A stretch of 64,000 nucleotides of DNA from the NCBI RefSeq assembly GCF_035987325.1, contig NZ_CP108488.1, positions 3,720,001 through 3,784,000 on the forward strand, read 5' to 3'. Source of the DNA: Streptomyces sp. NBC_01244 (GTDB lineage: Bacteria; Actinomycetota; Actinomycetes; Streptomycetales; Streptomycetaceae). The notes beneath the pieces are model-generated. The model was not told where the DNA came from. It searched no databases and worked only from the letters and a program-made list of their open reading frames with translations. Below are positions 33,101-40,465 of the stretch, one piece after another. Every line of letters begins with the position of its first letter. The first letter of the stretch is position 1. Position numbers and translations under genes: made by a program.

Positions 33101-33981
33101 CCGCCTCCCTGTCGGCCGCCGCCCGGCCCGACCGGCTCGGCCTGGTCCTGCTCGACGGGGCCGGCGGCGAGCGCGGCGACGGCCTGCTGCCCTGTACGGA
33201 GCTGCCCCACGTCTCGGCGCACCTGATCGCCTCGGACCCGCTGCGGATGCGGGAGTTCGCGCAGGCGCTCGGTGCGGAGCTCAAGCGGCGGGCCGAGCTC
33301 CTGGACGGGGTGCCGTTCTCCGAGTGGCACGCCGTGCGCGAGGTCTCCGACCGGATGGTCTCGCCCCGCCAGCCCACCCCCGGGGAGCTGCGCGGCGATC
33401 TCGAACCCCAGCGCTCCGGCACCCTGCGGCTGCGCGCCTCGGCCACCCGTACCGATCCGGCGGCCGGGCCCAGCCCGCTGCCCCGCCTCGTCGTGCTCGT
33501 GGACGACTTCGACGCGCTGGTCGCGCCGGGCCTGGGCAGCACGGGCCGGCCCGCCGCCGGTTCGGTGGTCCGCGCGCTGGAGGCGGTGGCCCGCGAGGGA
33601 GCCCGCCTCGGGGTGCACCTGGCGGCCACCAGCGCCCGCCCGGACCGGACGGCCGACACCGAGCTGGCCCGGCTCACGACCCTGCGCGTGGAGCTCGACG
33701 CCCCCGACCAGCCGGGCCCCGGCCGGGGCGTGCTCCGGTACGCCGACGGGCGCACGGTCCCGTTCCAGGGCGGCCGGGTGACCGGCCGGATCCCCCGGAC
33801 GGCGACGCTGCGGCCGACGGTGGTGCCGGTGGAGTGGGAGCGGATGGGCGATCCGCCGGCCCGTCGCCCGGTCCGCGAGCTGGGCAACGGCCCGACCGAC
33901 CTGGCGCTGCTGGCCAGCGCCCTGGACCGGGCCTCGCACCTGGTGTCGGCGGTCCCGGTGCTGTTCCCGCCGGCCCCCTGA
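30163..33981 (+). CDS. FHA-domain FtsK/EssC-like ATPase
   Basis: The 1272-residue protein starts with an EssC/FHA-like N-terminal module (MQIRLTVLG) and an FHA phosphothreonine-binding domain at about 121-213 with GRS, SRLH and STNG intact. Next comes a 350-residue Gly/Pro/Ala/His-rich linker with repeats, then two FtsK-like segments. The second has a nucleotide loop GPAGSGRT at 966-973 and a Walker B VVLVDDFD at 1110-1117. The P-loop Lys is replaced by Arg972, so ATPase activity may be weak or altered; degenerate loops occur in the distal ATPases of type VII (EssC/EccC) motors. No EsxA/B, EccB/D/E or mycosin genes are adjacent. Divergence from pkaA suggests that its FHA domain reads kinase output (inference). 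Confidence 0.85.
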   Translation: MQIRLTVLGSGSRSGHQTSTATASGGGTGGGGTPASCDVLVTAPVGTALSAVASGLAATVGGPDTGGTVVLYAGTERLDPSRCALGEPPLVDGAVLSLNVPGPDVRTDGTAAATALGDGPQLHVVAGPDAGGVHLLHPGAIRIGRSADADVPLDDPDVSRLHCTVTVLPDGRVAVADLGSTNGTTLDGAVVGAERVALAPGALLRVGESTLRLAVGPAPAPLPLTPDLEGHLSVPLPGPHPDAPPGHPDSVRAGATPGSAAQSHPGGGASGEARTGATPGSPAGSHQGGGASSGAWTGAAPDTATGSHPGGGARAAAAYPGAGSRGAQGQIPHPAPSRNGGSAPDPVRPGHGAAGAPGAHRDGGAGTVPAARGTEHHTGGGRGDASGSASPDPWPYGETGRDGDAAGSLRAGRIARPAAGSGTAGAGHPSLPDRPAAGQYGGAPHEGGAAGQYGGPAHPAAAPGRYTEPAHPGAAPGRHAAAEHPGSHPGGHAGAARDGGAAGQYGAGASGQHAGAPDPYAGAAHAGGAPGPYGHAGAGSSPRTGVEHHGAEGWEESEPARAAEGGAEPRRGARRGIGAWARKWVRGAEAAEVEVVAEAEAAVTVRPGSDDPATLLLTALGPAPRLWAGPPGLDVTLGAGSEVALRETGALGIAGPRARLTGVARSVIARLAALHAPGQRLEIVLIATDRARPLAERRRDWGWLGWLPHVRPAHGQDCRLLLAYDRDQAAARTGELTRRLDDGPLGTHWAAAGPDAVREASYAYRGPYTLLVLDGDPGPGALRDITSRLASHGPAAGIHVLALAEAPAATPASPVAETYEAACAAAPAFRDCRTAALLSGDVATTVRTFAVAGGRPAASGGTATADAVSAAWAERFARALAPLKADSPVIEGGYRPAVANLPQTSRLLDELGLARATPASLMARWAASTDQGQRVGGLAEIVLGTGRRGPVGAELVTDGPHVLIEGPAGSGRTELLRSVAASLSAAARPDRLGLVLLDGAGGERGDGLLPCTELPHVSAHLIASDPLRMREFAQALGAELKRRAELLDGVPFSEWHAVREVSDRMVSPRQPTPGELRGDLEPQRSGTLRLRASATRTDPAAGPSPLPRLVVLVDDFDALVAPGLGSTGRPAAGSVVRALEAVAREGARLGVHLAATSARPDRTADTELARLTTLRVELDAPDQPGPGRGVLRYADGRTVPFQGGRVTGRIPRTATLRPTVVPVEWERMGDPPARRPVRELGNGPTDLALLASALDRASHLVSAVPVLFPPAP
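30948..31110 (+). repeat. In-frame 66-bp tandem repeat inside the FHA/FtsK-like gene
   Basis: Two full copies and one partial copy of a 66-base unit encode the 22-residue motif SHPGGGASGEARTGATPGSP.., then SHQGGGASSGAWTGAAPDTA.., then SHPGGGARA. It lies in the flexible linker, so copy number can vary without a frameshift. Confidence 0.75.
31159..31205 (-). repeat. Degenerate repeat-like hairpin within the FHA/FtsK-like coding region
   Basis: Read leftward it gives GGGGTC, hairpin GGGGGC GGA GCCCCC, then GTTCCGGGAAGGGGCGGGG. This resembles the hairpin and tail of the dispersed junction element (copies C and D) but lacks the CCGGCGTTTGAGGA head. Confidence 0.4.
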
Positions 33982-34036
33982 CCCGGCCCCCGACGGGCCC
34001 CTCCCGGACCCCCGGGTAGGCCCCCGAGCGGTCCTC

Positions 34037-34094
34037 CGCACACCCCCGTACGCCGTGAGGCGGTATTGCGGGGGTGCGCGGGGCGGCGTAGACC
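34037..34094 (+). promoter_or_regulatory. Candidate promoter and operator of the sugar ABC operon
   Basis: TTGCGG (34066-34071) and TAGACC (34089-34094) are separated by 17 bases, a good housekeeping-type promoter for Streptomyces. It is overlapped by an inverted repeat, CCGCACACCCCCG (34037-34049) against CGGGGGTGCGCGG (34070-34082), with one mismatch, as expected for a repressor-controlled sugar operon. Confidence 0.5.
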
Positions 34095-34142
34095 TTGTGG
34101 CACGGGACACACCATCGCCAGCGAGGCATCGGGGGCACCGCC

Positions 34143-35555
34143 ATGCGCACGCACGGAACGAGCCGCACGACACCCGGGACACCCCGGACACCCCGGACAC
34201 CACACAGCCGACGGCACACCTGGGCCGCGCTGGCCCTGGCCGGCGCGCTGGCGCTGAGCGCCTGCGGCAGCGGCAGCGACGGCAAGGAGCCCGCGAAGGG
34301 CACGGACAGCTCCGGCACCCCGGGCGGGCCGGTCGTCGCGTTACCCCGTCTCGACGGGGAGAAGCTGGAGGTCGCCGCCGTCTGGACGGGCGCGGAGCAG
34401 GCGAACTTCGTCAAAGTCCTGAAGGAGTTCGAGCGGCGGACGGGCTCCACGGTCACCTTCGTTCCGGCCCAGGACCCGATCGTCACCTTCCTCGGCTCGA
34501 AGATCGCGGGCGGCGCCCCGCCGGACGTGGCACTGCTCCCGCAGGTCGGGGCGCTGGTCTCGGCGGTCAAGAACAAGTGGGCGAAGCCGGTGGGCGCCGA
34601 CGCGCAGGCGCAGCTCGACCAGAACTACTCGCCCGGCTGGAAGACGCTGGGCGCGGTCGACGGCACCCAGTACGGCGTCTACTACAAGGCCGCCAACAAG
34701 TCGCTGATCTGGTACAACGCGAAGGCCTTCGAGGCGGCGGGCGTACGCCCCCCGGCGACCTGGAAGGAACTCCTCACGGCGGCCGACACCCTGTCCGCGT
34801 CCGGTACTCCGGCGGTTTCGGTGGCCGGGGCCGACGGCTGGACCCTGACCGACTGGTTCGAGAACGTCTACCTCTCGCAGGCGGGCCCGGAGAAGTACGA
34901 CCAGTTGGCGAAGCACGAGATCAAGTGGACTGACGACAGCGTCAAGCAGGCGCTGACCTCGCTCGCCGAGCTGTTCGGCCGCAAGGACTTCCTGGCGGGC
35001 GGCCAGAGCGGGGCGCTGGCGACCGAGTTCCCGAAGTCGGTGACGCAGACCTTCACCGGCGGCGACCGGCCGGCCGCCGCGATGGTCTTCGAGGGCGACT
35101 TCGTGGCGGTCAACATCGCCCAGACGGAGGCGAAGGTGGGCACCGACGCGAAGGTCTTCCCCTTCCCGGCGGTCGGCGCCAAGTCTCCGGTGGTCTCGGG
35201 CGGGGACGTGGCGGTCGCGCTGAAGGACTCGAAGGGCGCGCAGGCACTGCTGACGTTCCTGGCTTCGGTGGACTCGGCTCGGATCCATGCCCGTGAGGGC
35301 GGCTTCCTCTCCCCGAACAAGGCGCTCGAACCGGACGCCTACCCGAACGACATCCAGCGCGGCATCGCCGAGGCCCTGATCGCGGCGGGCGACAACTTCC
35401 GCTTCGACATGTCGGACCAGGCCCCGTCGGCCTTCGGCGGGACCCCGGGCGCGGGCGAATGGAAGGCGCTCCAGGACTTCCTGGCGAACCCGGCCGACAT
35501 CGCGGGGACGCAGGCGAGGCTGGAGGCGGACGCGGCCAAGGCCTACGGGAACTGA
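34143..35555 (+). CDS. Sugar ABC transporter substrate-binding lipoprotein
   Basis: The 470-residue protein is exported by an N-terminal signal ending in the lipobox LSAC (Cys41), so it is a membrane-anchored binding protein of the family 1 extracellular solute-binding type. The mature part has the expected motifs (AAVWTGAEQANFVKVLKEFERRTG, VALLPQVG, YKAANKSLIWYN). It begins a three-gene importer operon with two permeases, and no ATPase gene is present, so a shared MsiK-type ATPase presumably powers it, as known for Streptomyces sugar importers. Codon 67 is TTA (34341-34343), the rare leucine codon read by the bldA tRNA, so its synthesis may be developmentally delayed. Substrate is probably an oligosaccharide. 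Confidence 0.92.
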   Translation: MRTHGTSRTTPGTPRTPRTPHSRRHTWAALALAGALALSACGSGSDGKEPAKGTDSSGTPGGPVVALPRLDGEKLEVAAVWTGAEQANFVKVLKEFERRTGSTVTFVPAQDPIVTFLGSKIAGGAPPDVALLPQVGALVSAVKNKWAKPVGADAQAQLDQNYSPGWKTLGAVDGTQYGVYYKAANKSLIWYNAKAFEAAGVRPPATWKELLTAADTLSASGTPAVSVAGADGWTLTDWFENVYLSQAGPEKYDQLAKHEIKWTDDSVKQALTSLAELFGRKDFLAGGQSGALATEFPKSVTQTFTGGDRPAAAMVFEGDFVAVNIAQTEAKVGTDAKVFPFPAVGAKSPVVSGGDVAVALKDSKGAQALLTFLASVDSARIHAREGGFLSPNKALEPDAYPNDIQRGIAEALIAAGDNFRFDMSDQAPSAFGGTPGAGEWKALQDFLANPADIAGTQARLEADAAKAYGN

Positions 35556-35560
35556 TCCCG

Positions 35561-36910
35561 GTGGCCTCCCCCGCCACCGCCCCGGCGGCGCGCCCCGCCG
35601 CCGGGGCGCGATCCCCCAAGGGCAAGGAGACCCGGCGCCGCCGACTGACCGCCGCGGCGTTCCTCCTCCCCTCCCTCGTCCTGCTCGGCGCGCTCGTCGT
35701 GCATCCCATCGGCTACTCGCTCTACCGCAGCTTCTTCGACCGCTCCGGCGAAAAGTTCGTGGGCGGCGGGAACTACGGGGAGATCCTGCGCGACGACACG
35801 ATCCGCACCGCGCTGGGCAACACGGCGATCTGGGTGGTGCTGGCCCCGGTCACCGCCACCGCGCTCGGGCTGCTCTTCGCCGTGCTGACCGAACGGGTGC
35901 GCTGGGGAACGGCCTTCAAACTGATCGTCTTCATGCCGATGGCCATCTCGATGCTCGCCGCGGGCATCATCTTCCGGCTCGTCTACGACGCCGATCCCGA
36001 CCGGGGCGTGGCCAACGCCGTCTGGGTCGGCGTCCACGACACCTTCGCCGAGTCCTCCGCCTTCCCCAAGGCCCGCCCCGGCCGGGACTCGCCGCTGGTC
36101 CCGGCCGACGGGGGCGCGTACGTGACCCGCGATCCGGTACGGGCGGGCGTGCCCGCGCCGCTCCCGCTGGTCGGCATCGCCCCCGAGGCCCTTCCGCCGG
36201 GAACGCGTACGGCGCGGGCGGCCGCCACCGAGCCGGGGAAGGTCACCGGTACCGCCTGGCAGGACTTCACCCGGGGCGGGGGCGGTACGACGAACACGGT
36301 CGACACCACCGAGTCCGCCCTGTCGGGGCTGCGCGTCGAGGCGGTCAAGGACGGCCGGGTGGTCGACTCGGCGAGGACCCGGGCCGACGGCACCTTCACC
36401 CTGTCCGCCGCGGCCGACGGCGCAGTGCTGCGGCTGCCCGCCTCGAACTTCCGGGAGGCGTACGCCGGCGTCGAGTGGCTCGGGCCGACCCTGGTGACCC
36501 CGGCGGTGATCGGGGCCTACGTGTGGATGTGGGCCGGGTTCGCGATGGTGCTGATCGGGGCCGGGCTGGCCGCCGTACCGCGCGAACTGCTGGAGGCGGC
36601 GCGGGTGGACGGGGCGAGCGAGTGGCAGGTGCTGCGCCGGATCACGGTGCCGCTGCTGGCGCCCGTCCTGGCCGTCGTGCTGGTCACCCTCGTCATCAAC
36701 GTCATGAAGGTCTTCGACCTGGTCTTCGTGATCGCGCCGGGCGCGGTGCAGGACGACGCCAACGTCCTGGCGCTCCAGCTGTACCGGACCTCTTTCGGTA
36801 CGGACGCCGATCCGGGGCTGGGCAGCGCCATCGCGGTGCTGCTGCTGGTCCTGGTGGCTCCCGTCATGGTCTACAACATCCGCCGGATGCGCCGGGAGGC
36901 CCGCCGATGA
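35561..36910 (+). CDS. Sugar ABC transporter permease with large external insert (MalF-like)
   Basis: The 449-residue permease starts at GTG 35561, five bases after the binding-protein stop. After the first membrane segments (FLLPSLVLLGALVVHPIGYSL ... LIVFMPMAISMLAAGIIFRLVY) a hydrophilic insert of about 150 residues appears. It ends in a beta-sandwich-like stretch (SGLRVEAVKDGRVVDSARTRADG). The protein then returns to the membrane with the EAA loop (ELLEAARVDGASEWQVLRRITVPLLAP) that contacts the ATPase. The insert is far larger than in most Streptomyces sugar permeases and is placed like the P2 loop of MalF. It likely contacts the binding protein outside the cell (inference). Confidence 0.9.
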   Translation: MASPATAPAARPAAGARSPKGKETRRRRLTAAAFLLPSLVLLGALVVHPIGYSLYRSFFDRSGEKFVGGGNYGEILRDDTIRTALGNTAIWVVLAPVTATALGLLFAVLTERVRWGTAFKLIVFMPMAISMLAAGIIFRLVYDADPDRGVANAVWVGVHDTFAESSAFPKARPGRDSPLVPADGGAYVTRDPVRAGVPAPLPLVGIAPEALPPGTRTARAAATEPGKVTGTAWQDFTRGGGGTTNTVDTTESALSGLRVEAVKDGRVVDSARTRADGTFTLSAAADGAVLRLPASNFREAYAGVEWLGPTLVTPAVIGAYVWMWAGFAMVLIGAGLAAVPRELLEAARVDGASEWQVLRRITVPLLAPVLAVVLVTLVINVMKVFDLVFVIAPGAVQDDANVLALQLYRTSFGTDADPGLGSAIAVLLLVLVAPVMVYNIRRMRREARR

Positions 36911-37839
36911 GCACAGCGCCGCGCGCCCCGTCCCGTACGCCGTCCCCTACGCCGTCCCGTGCGCAGTCCCCCACCTCACCCCTCGGCCCGGTCGCCACCG
37001 CGCGGTCCCTCGCCGCCCGGGCGGCCGGCGGGGCGCTGCGCGTCTTCCTGATCCTCGCGGGCCTGTTCTGGCTGCTGCCCACGCTCGGGCTGCTGGTCTC
37101 CTCCTTCCTCTCCCCCACCGCGCTGAACGACGGCGGGTGGTGGCAGGCGCTGACGGCGCCCTCCCGCCTCACGGCCGGCAACTACGAGCGGCTGCTGGCC
37201 AACGAGACCGTCACGGGCTCGCTGATCGACACGGCGGCCATCGCCGTCCCGGCGACCCTGCTCGTCCTGGCGCTGGGGGCGTTCGCCGGATACGCCTTCG
37301 CCTGGCTGGAGTTCCCGGGCCGCGACTGGCTGTTCCTGATCGTGGTCGCGCTGCTCGTCGTACCCGTCCAGGTGGCGCTGATCCCGGTCTCCGAACTCTT
37401 CGGCTCCATCGGCCTGTTCGAGACCACGGCGGGCGTGGTCCTCTTCCACACCGCCTTCGGGCTGCCGTTCGCCGTGTTCCTGCTGCGCAACTTCTTCGCG
37501 GAGATCCCGCGCGAGCTGCTGGAGGCGGCCCGTCTCGACGGGGCGGGCGAACTGCGGCTGTTCACGCGGGTGGTGCTGCCGCTGGGCGGTCCGGCGATCG
37601 CCTCGCTCGGCATCTTCCAGTTCCTGTGGGTGTGGAACGACATGCTGGTCGCCCTGGTCTTCGCGGACTCGGCGCACCCGCCCGTCACGGTCGCGCTCCA
37701 GCAGCAGGTGCGGCAGTTCGGGAACAACATCGACGTGCTGGCGCCCGGCGCCTTCCTGTCGATGGTGGTGCCGCTCGTCGTCTTCTTCGCCTTCCAGCGG
37801 CAGTTCGTCTCGGGGGTGATGGCGGGAGCGATCAAGTAG
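36907..37839 (+). CDS. Sugar ABC transporter permease (MalG-like)
   Basis: The 310-residue inner-membrane protein is the second permease of the importer; its ATG overlaps the previous stop (ATGA). An N-terminal Ser/Thr/Pro-rich tail (about 35 residues) precedes six membrane helices. The EAA loop EIPRELLEAARLDGAGELRLFTRVVLPLGGP is complete. The last codons lead into a 12-bp tandem repeat carrying three in-frame TAG stops. Together with the previous two genes it forms a CUT1-type importer lacking its own ATPase. Confidence 0.92.
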   Translation: MSTAPRAPSRTPSPTPSRAQSPTSPLGPVATARSLAARAAGGALRVFLILAGLFWLLPTLGLLVSSFLSPTALNDGGWWQALTAPSRLTAGNYERLLANETVTGSLIDTAAIAVPATLLVLALGAFAGYAFAWLEFPGRDWLFLIVVALLVVPVQVALIPVSELFGSIGLFETTAGVVLFHTAFGLPFAVFLLRNFFAEIPRELLEAARLDGAGELRLFTRVVLPLGGPAIASLGIFQFLWVWNDMLVALVFADSAHPPVTVALQQQVRQFGNNIDVLAPGAFLSMVVPLVVFFAFQRQFVSGVMAGAIK

Positions 37840-37869
37840 TCGAGCAAGTAGCCGAGCAAGTAGCCGATC
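37834..37869 (+). repeat. 12-bp tandem repeat spanning the permease stop codon
   Basis: AAGTAGTCGAGC, AAGTAGCCGAGC and AAGTAGCCGATC follow each other, so three in-frame TAG stops occur 12 bases apart. It is probably slippage at the gene end. Confidence 0.8.
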
Positions 37870-37980
37870 GCGCAAGCGATCAGCCTCTGATCATGGTGTT
37901 GACGTGCCGGGTTGACGCTGCGTAACCCGAATGCCGCACCCTGCGTAACCCGATCACCACGCCGGGGGTTCCTGGGCCAT

Positions 37981-40257
37981 ATGCCCGCGCCGACCCCTGG
38001 ATGTGCCGTGCCCCGGTTCAGCGTCATCGTGCCCGCGTACAAGGTCCAGGCGTACCTCCAGGAGAGTCTGGACTCGGTCCTGACCCAGTCGTACCCGGAT
38101 CTCGAACTGATCGTGGTCGACGACGCCTCCCCGGACGCCTGCGGTTCGATCATCGACGACTACGCGGCCCGCGACCCCCGGGTCACCGCCGTGCACCTGG
38201 CGCACAACCTCGGCCTGGGGCCGGCCCGCAACGCGGGCCTGTCCCGGGCCACCGGCGACTACCTGGTCTTCCTCGACGGCGACGACACCCTCGCCCCCGG
38301 CGCCCTGCAGGCCATCACCGACCGGCTGAAGGCCACCGGCTCCCCGGACGTGCTCGTCTACGACTACGCGCGCACCTACTGGACCGGCGAGACGATCCGC
38401 AACAGCCTCTCCCACCGCCTCCGCGAGGAGGGCCCGGCGAGTTTCCGGCTCGCCGACCGCCCCGCCCTCCTCGGCATGCTGATGGTGGTGTGGAACAAGA
38501 CCTACCGCCGCGAGTACGTGGAGCGCGAGGGCCTCTCCTTCCCGCCCGGCTTCTACGAGGACACCCCCTGGACCTACCCGGCGCTCCTGGCGGCGGAGTC
38601 GGTCGCCGTCCTCGACCGGGTCTGCGTGCACTACCGCCAGCGCCGCACCGGCTCGATCCTGACCACGTCCACCCGCCGCCACCTGGACGTCTTCGACCAG
38701 TACGACCGCGTCTTCGGCTACCTCGCCACCCGCCCCGAGCTGGAGCGCTGGCGGCCCGCCGTGCACCGGCGGATGGCCGAGCACTTCTGCGCCCTGTACG
38801 CGGATCCGCGCCGGCTCCCGCGCGCCGCCCGCGCCGAGTTCTTCGCCCGGGCCTCGGCCCTGCTGCGCCGCTACCGGGTGCCGGGCCCGCGTCCGCTGTC
38901 CCTGAGCCGGACGGACCGCACCCGCCACCTCCTGATGCGGCTGGGCACGCGGCGCGCGTACCGCGTCCTGTCCCTGCTCCGCTCGGGCTCGCTCACGGCG
39001 GGCCGCACCGGGATGACCCTGGGCCGGGGCTTGCGCGAGACCGTCCTGCGCCTGCACTACCGCGCGCAGCGCCTGCTCCCGCTCCGCCCGGAGCTGGCGG
39101 TCTTCTCCGCGTACTGGCACGGCGGTTACGCCTGCAACCCGGCGGCCATCGAGGCCAAGCTGCGCGAACTCGCCCCGCGCATGCGGACGGCATGGATCTG
39201 CGACCCGGCGCACGCCGCGACCCTCCCGCGCGAAACCACCTTCCTCCGCCCGGGCTCGGCGGCGTACTGGGCGGCCCTGGCCCGTGCCACCTACCTCGTC
39301 ACGAACGTCAACTTCGACCGTGCGCTGGTCAAGCGCCCCGGCCAGATCCTCGTCCAGACGCAGCACGGCACCCCGCTCAAGCGGGTCGGCCTCGACCTCC
39401 AGGACCGCCCGGCGGCCACCCCCACGACGGACTTCGCGGGCCTGCTCCGCGGCGCGGACCAGTGGGACTACCTGCTGTCCTCCAACCGCCACTCCACCCT
39501 CGTCTGGGAGAAGGCGGTCCCCGCCTCCTACACCACGCTCGAGTACGGCTACCCCCGCAACGACGTGTACCACCGGGCCACCCAGGCGGACGTCCTGGAA
39601 CTGCGCGAACGCCTCGGCATCCCGCCGGGCTCCACCGCGATCCTGTACGCGCCGACCCACCGCGACTACCGCCGCAGCCGCCCCGCCCACCCGGACTTCG
39701 ACCGGATCCTGCGCGACCTGGGCCCCCGCTACACGATCCTGACCCGCACCCACCTCACCTACGCGGGCTCGCCCTCCCCCGAACCGCACCCGCGTCTCCT
39801 CGACGTCTCCTCCCACCCCTCCGTCGAGGAACTCTGCCTGGCCTCGGACGCGTTGGTGACGGACTACTCGTCCCTGATGTTCGACTACGCGTCCCTGGAC
39901 CGCCCGATCGTCATCCACGCGGACGACTGGGAGGCGTACGAGGCCTCCCGCGGCACGTACTTCGACCTCCGCGCCTTCCCCCCGGGAGCGATCGCCCGCA
40001 CCGAGGACGAGCTGGTGGACATCTTCTCCACCGGCCACTGGCAGGGCTCGCGCTCGGCTCAGCTCCGCGCGTCCTTCCGGACCCGGTTCTGCACGCACGA
40101 CGACGGCCAGGCGGCGGAGCGCGTGGTCCGCCGCGTCTTCCTGAGCCAGCCGACCGCCCCCGTCACCCCCCTGGAAGACCGCCGCCCCACCCCCGCGGCC
40201 CCCTCAGCCACCCCGGAACCCACCCTGGCCCACCTGACCACGTCCCGCTGGCCGTAA
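37981..40257 (+). CDS. Bifunctional GT2 glycosyltransferase-TagF-like glycerophosphotransferase
   Basis: The 758-residue protein joins two polymer-building enzymes. Residues about 12-230 are a family 2 glycosyltransferase (FSVIVPAYKVQAYLQESLDSV, VVDDASPD, FLDGDDT). Residues about 390-720 are a CDP-glycerol/CDP-ribitol polyol-phosphate transferase of the TagF/TarL type, with TQHGTPLKRVG, ILYAPTHRDYR, LVTDYSSLMFDYASLDRP and SRGTYFD, all hallmark blocks. It is expected at the inner face of the membrane, making a teichoic acid-like wall polymer. ATG 37981 is used; no strong ribosome site is seen. Exporter genes tagG/tagH lie 1 kb downstream, beyond the oppositely oriented TetR gene, supporting this role. 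Confidence 0.92.
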   Translation: MPAPTPGCAVPRFSVIVPAYKVQAYLQESLDSVLTQSYPDLELIVVDDASPDACGSIIDDYAARDPRVTAVHLAHNLGLGPARNAGLSRATGDYLVFLDGDDTLAPGALQAITDRLKATGSPDVLVYDYARTYWTGETIRNSLSHRLREEGPASFRLADRPALLGMLMVVWNKTYRREYVEREGLSFPPGFYEDTPWTYPALLAAESVAVLDRVCVHYRQRRTGSILTTSTRRHLDVFDQYDRVFGYLATRPELERWRPAVHRRMAEHFCALYADPRRLPRAARAEFFARASALLRRYRVPGPRPLSLSRTDRTRHLLMRLGTRRAYRVLSLLRSGSLTAGRTGMTLGRGLRETVLRLHYRAQRLLPLRPELAVFSAYWHGGYACNPAAIEAKLRELAPRMRTAWICDPAHAATLPRETTFLRPGSAAYWAALARATYLVTNVNFDRALVKRPGQILVQTQHGTPLKRVGLDLQDRPAATPTTDFAGLLRGADQWDYLLSSNRHSTLVWEKAVPASYTTLEYGYPRNDVYHRATQADVLELRERLGIPPGSTAILYAPTHRDYRRSRPAHPDFDRILRDLGPRYTILTRTHLTYAGSPSPEPHPRLLDVSSHPSVEELCLASDALVTDYSSLMFDYASLDRPIVIHADDWEAYEASRGTYFDLRAFPPGAIARTEDELVDIFSTGHWQGSRSAQLRASFRTRFCTHDDGQAAERVVRRVFLSQPTAPVTPLEDRRPTPAAPSATPEPTLAHLTTSRWP

Positions 40258-40300
40258 CCACTCCCACCCCGCCCACCCCTCCCACCCGCCCGCCCCTCCC

Positions 40301-40366
40301 AGCCGTCCGGCGTTTGAGGACCGGGGTCTGGGGCGGAGCCCCAGGGGGCCCGGGCACAGCCCGGCA
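40301..40366 (+). repeat. Dispersed convergent-junction repeat, copy C
   Basis: CAGCC-GTCCGGCGTTTGAGGACCGGGG is followed by the hairpin CTGGGGC GGA GCCCCAG, then GGGCCCGGGCACAGCCCGGC, which folds as a second hairpin. It begins 44 bases after the glycosyltransferase stop. Confidence 0.8.
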
Positions 40367-40371
40367 CCCCT

Positions 40372-40443
40372 CCAGCCCGTCCGGCGCTTGAGGACCGGGC
40401 CAGGGCAGAGCCCTGGGAACGGAGGAAGGGCGGGTAGGGGACT
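40372..40443 (+). repeat. Dispersed convergent-junction repeat, copy D
   Basis: CCAGCCC-GTCCGGCGCTTGAGGACCGGG, hairpin CAGGGC AGA GCCCTG, then GGAACGG and AAGGGCGGGTAGGGGACT, the same tail as in copies A and B. It lies directly after copy C and 23 bases before the TetR stop. Confidence 0.8.
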
Positions 40444-40465
40444 CCACCCCGCGCAGCGGGAGCCC

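Noticed and set aside
30163..33981. Part of a type VII secretion cluster
   Set aside because: No EsxA/B, EccB, EccD, EccE or mycosin gene is found on either side.
37954..40098. A 714-codon leftward open frame opposite the GT2-TagF gene
   Set aside because: Low-complexity Val/Gly/Arg translation; real enzyme motifs are on the other strand.
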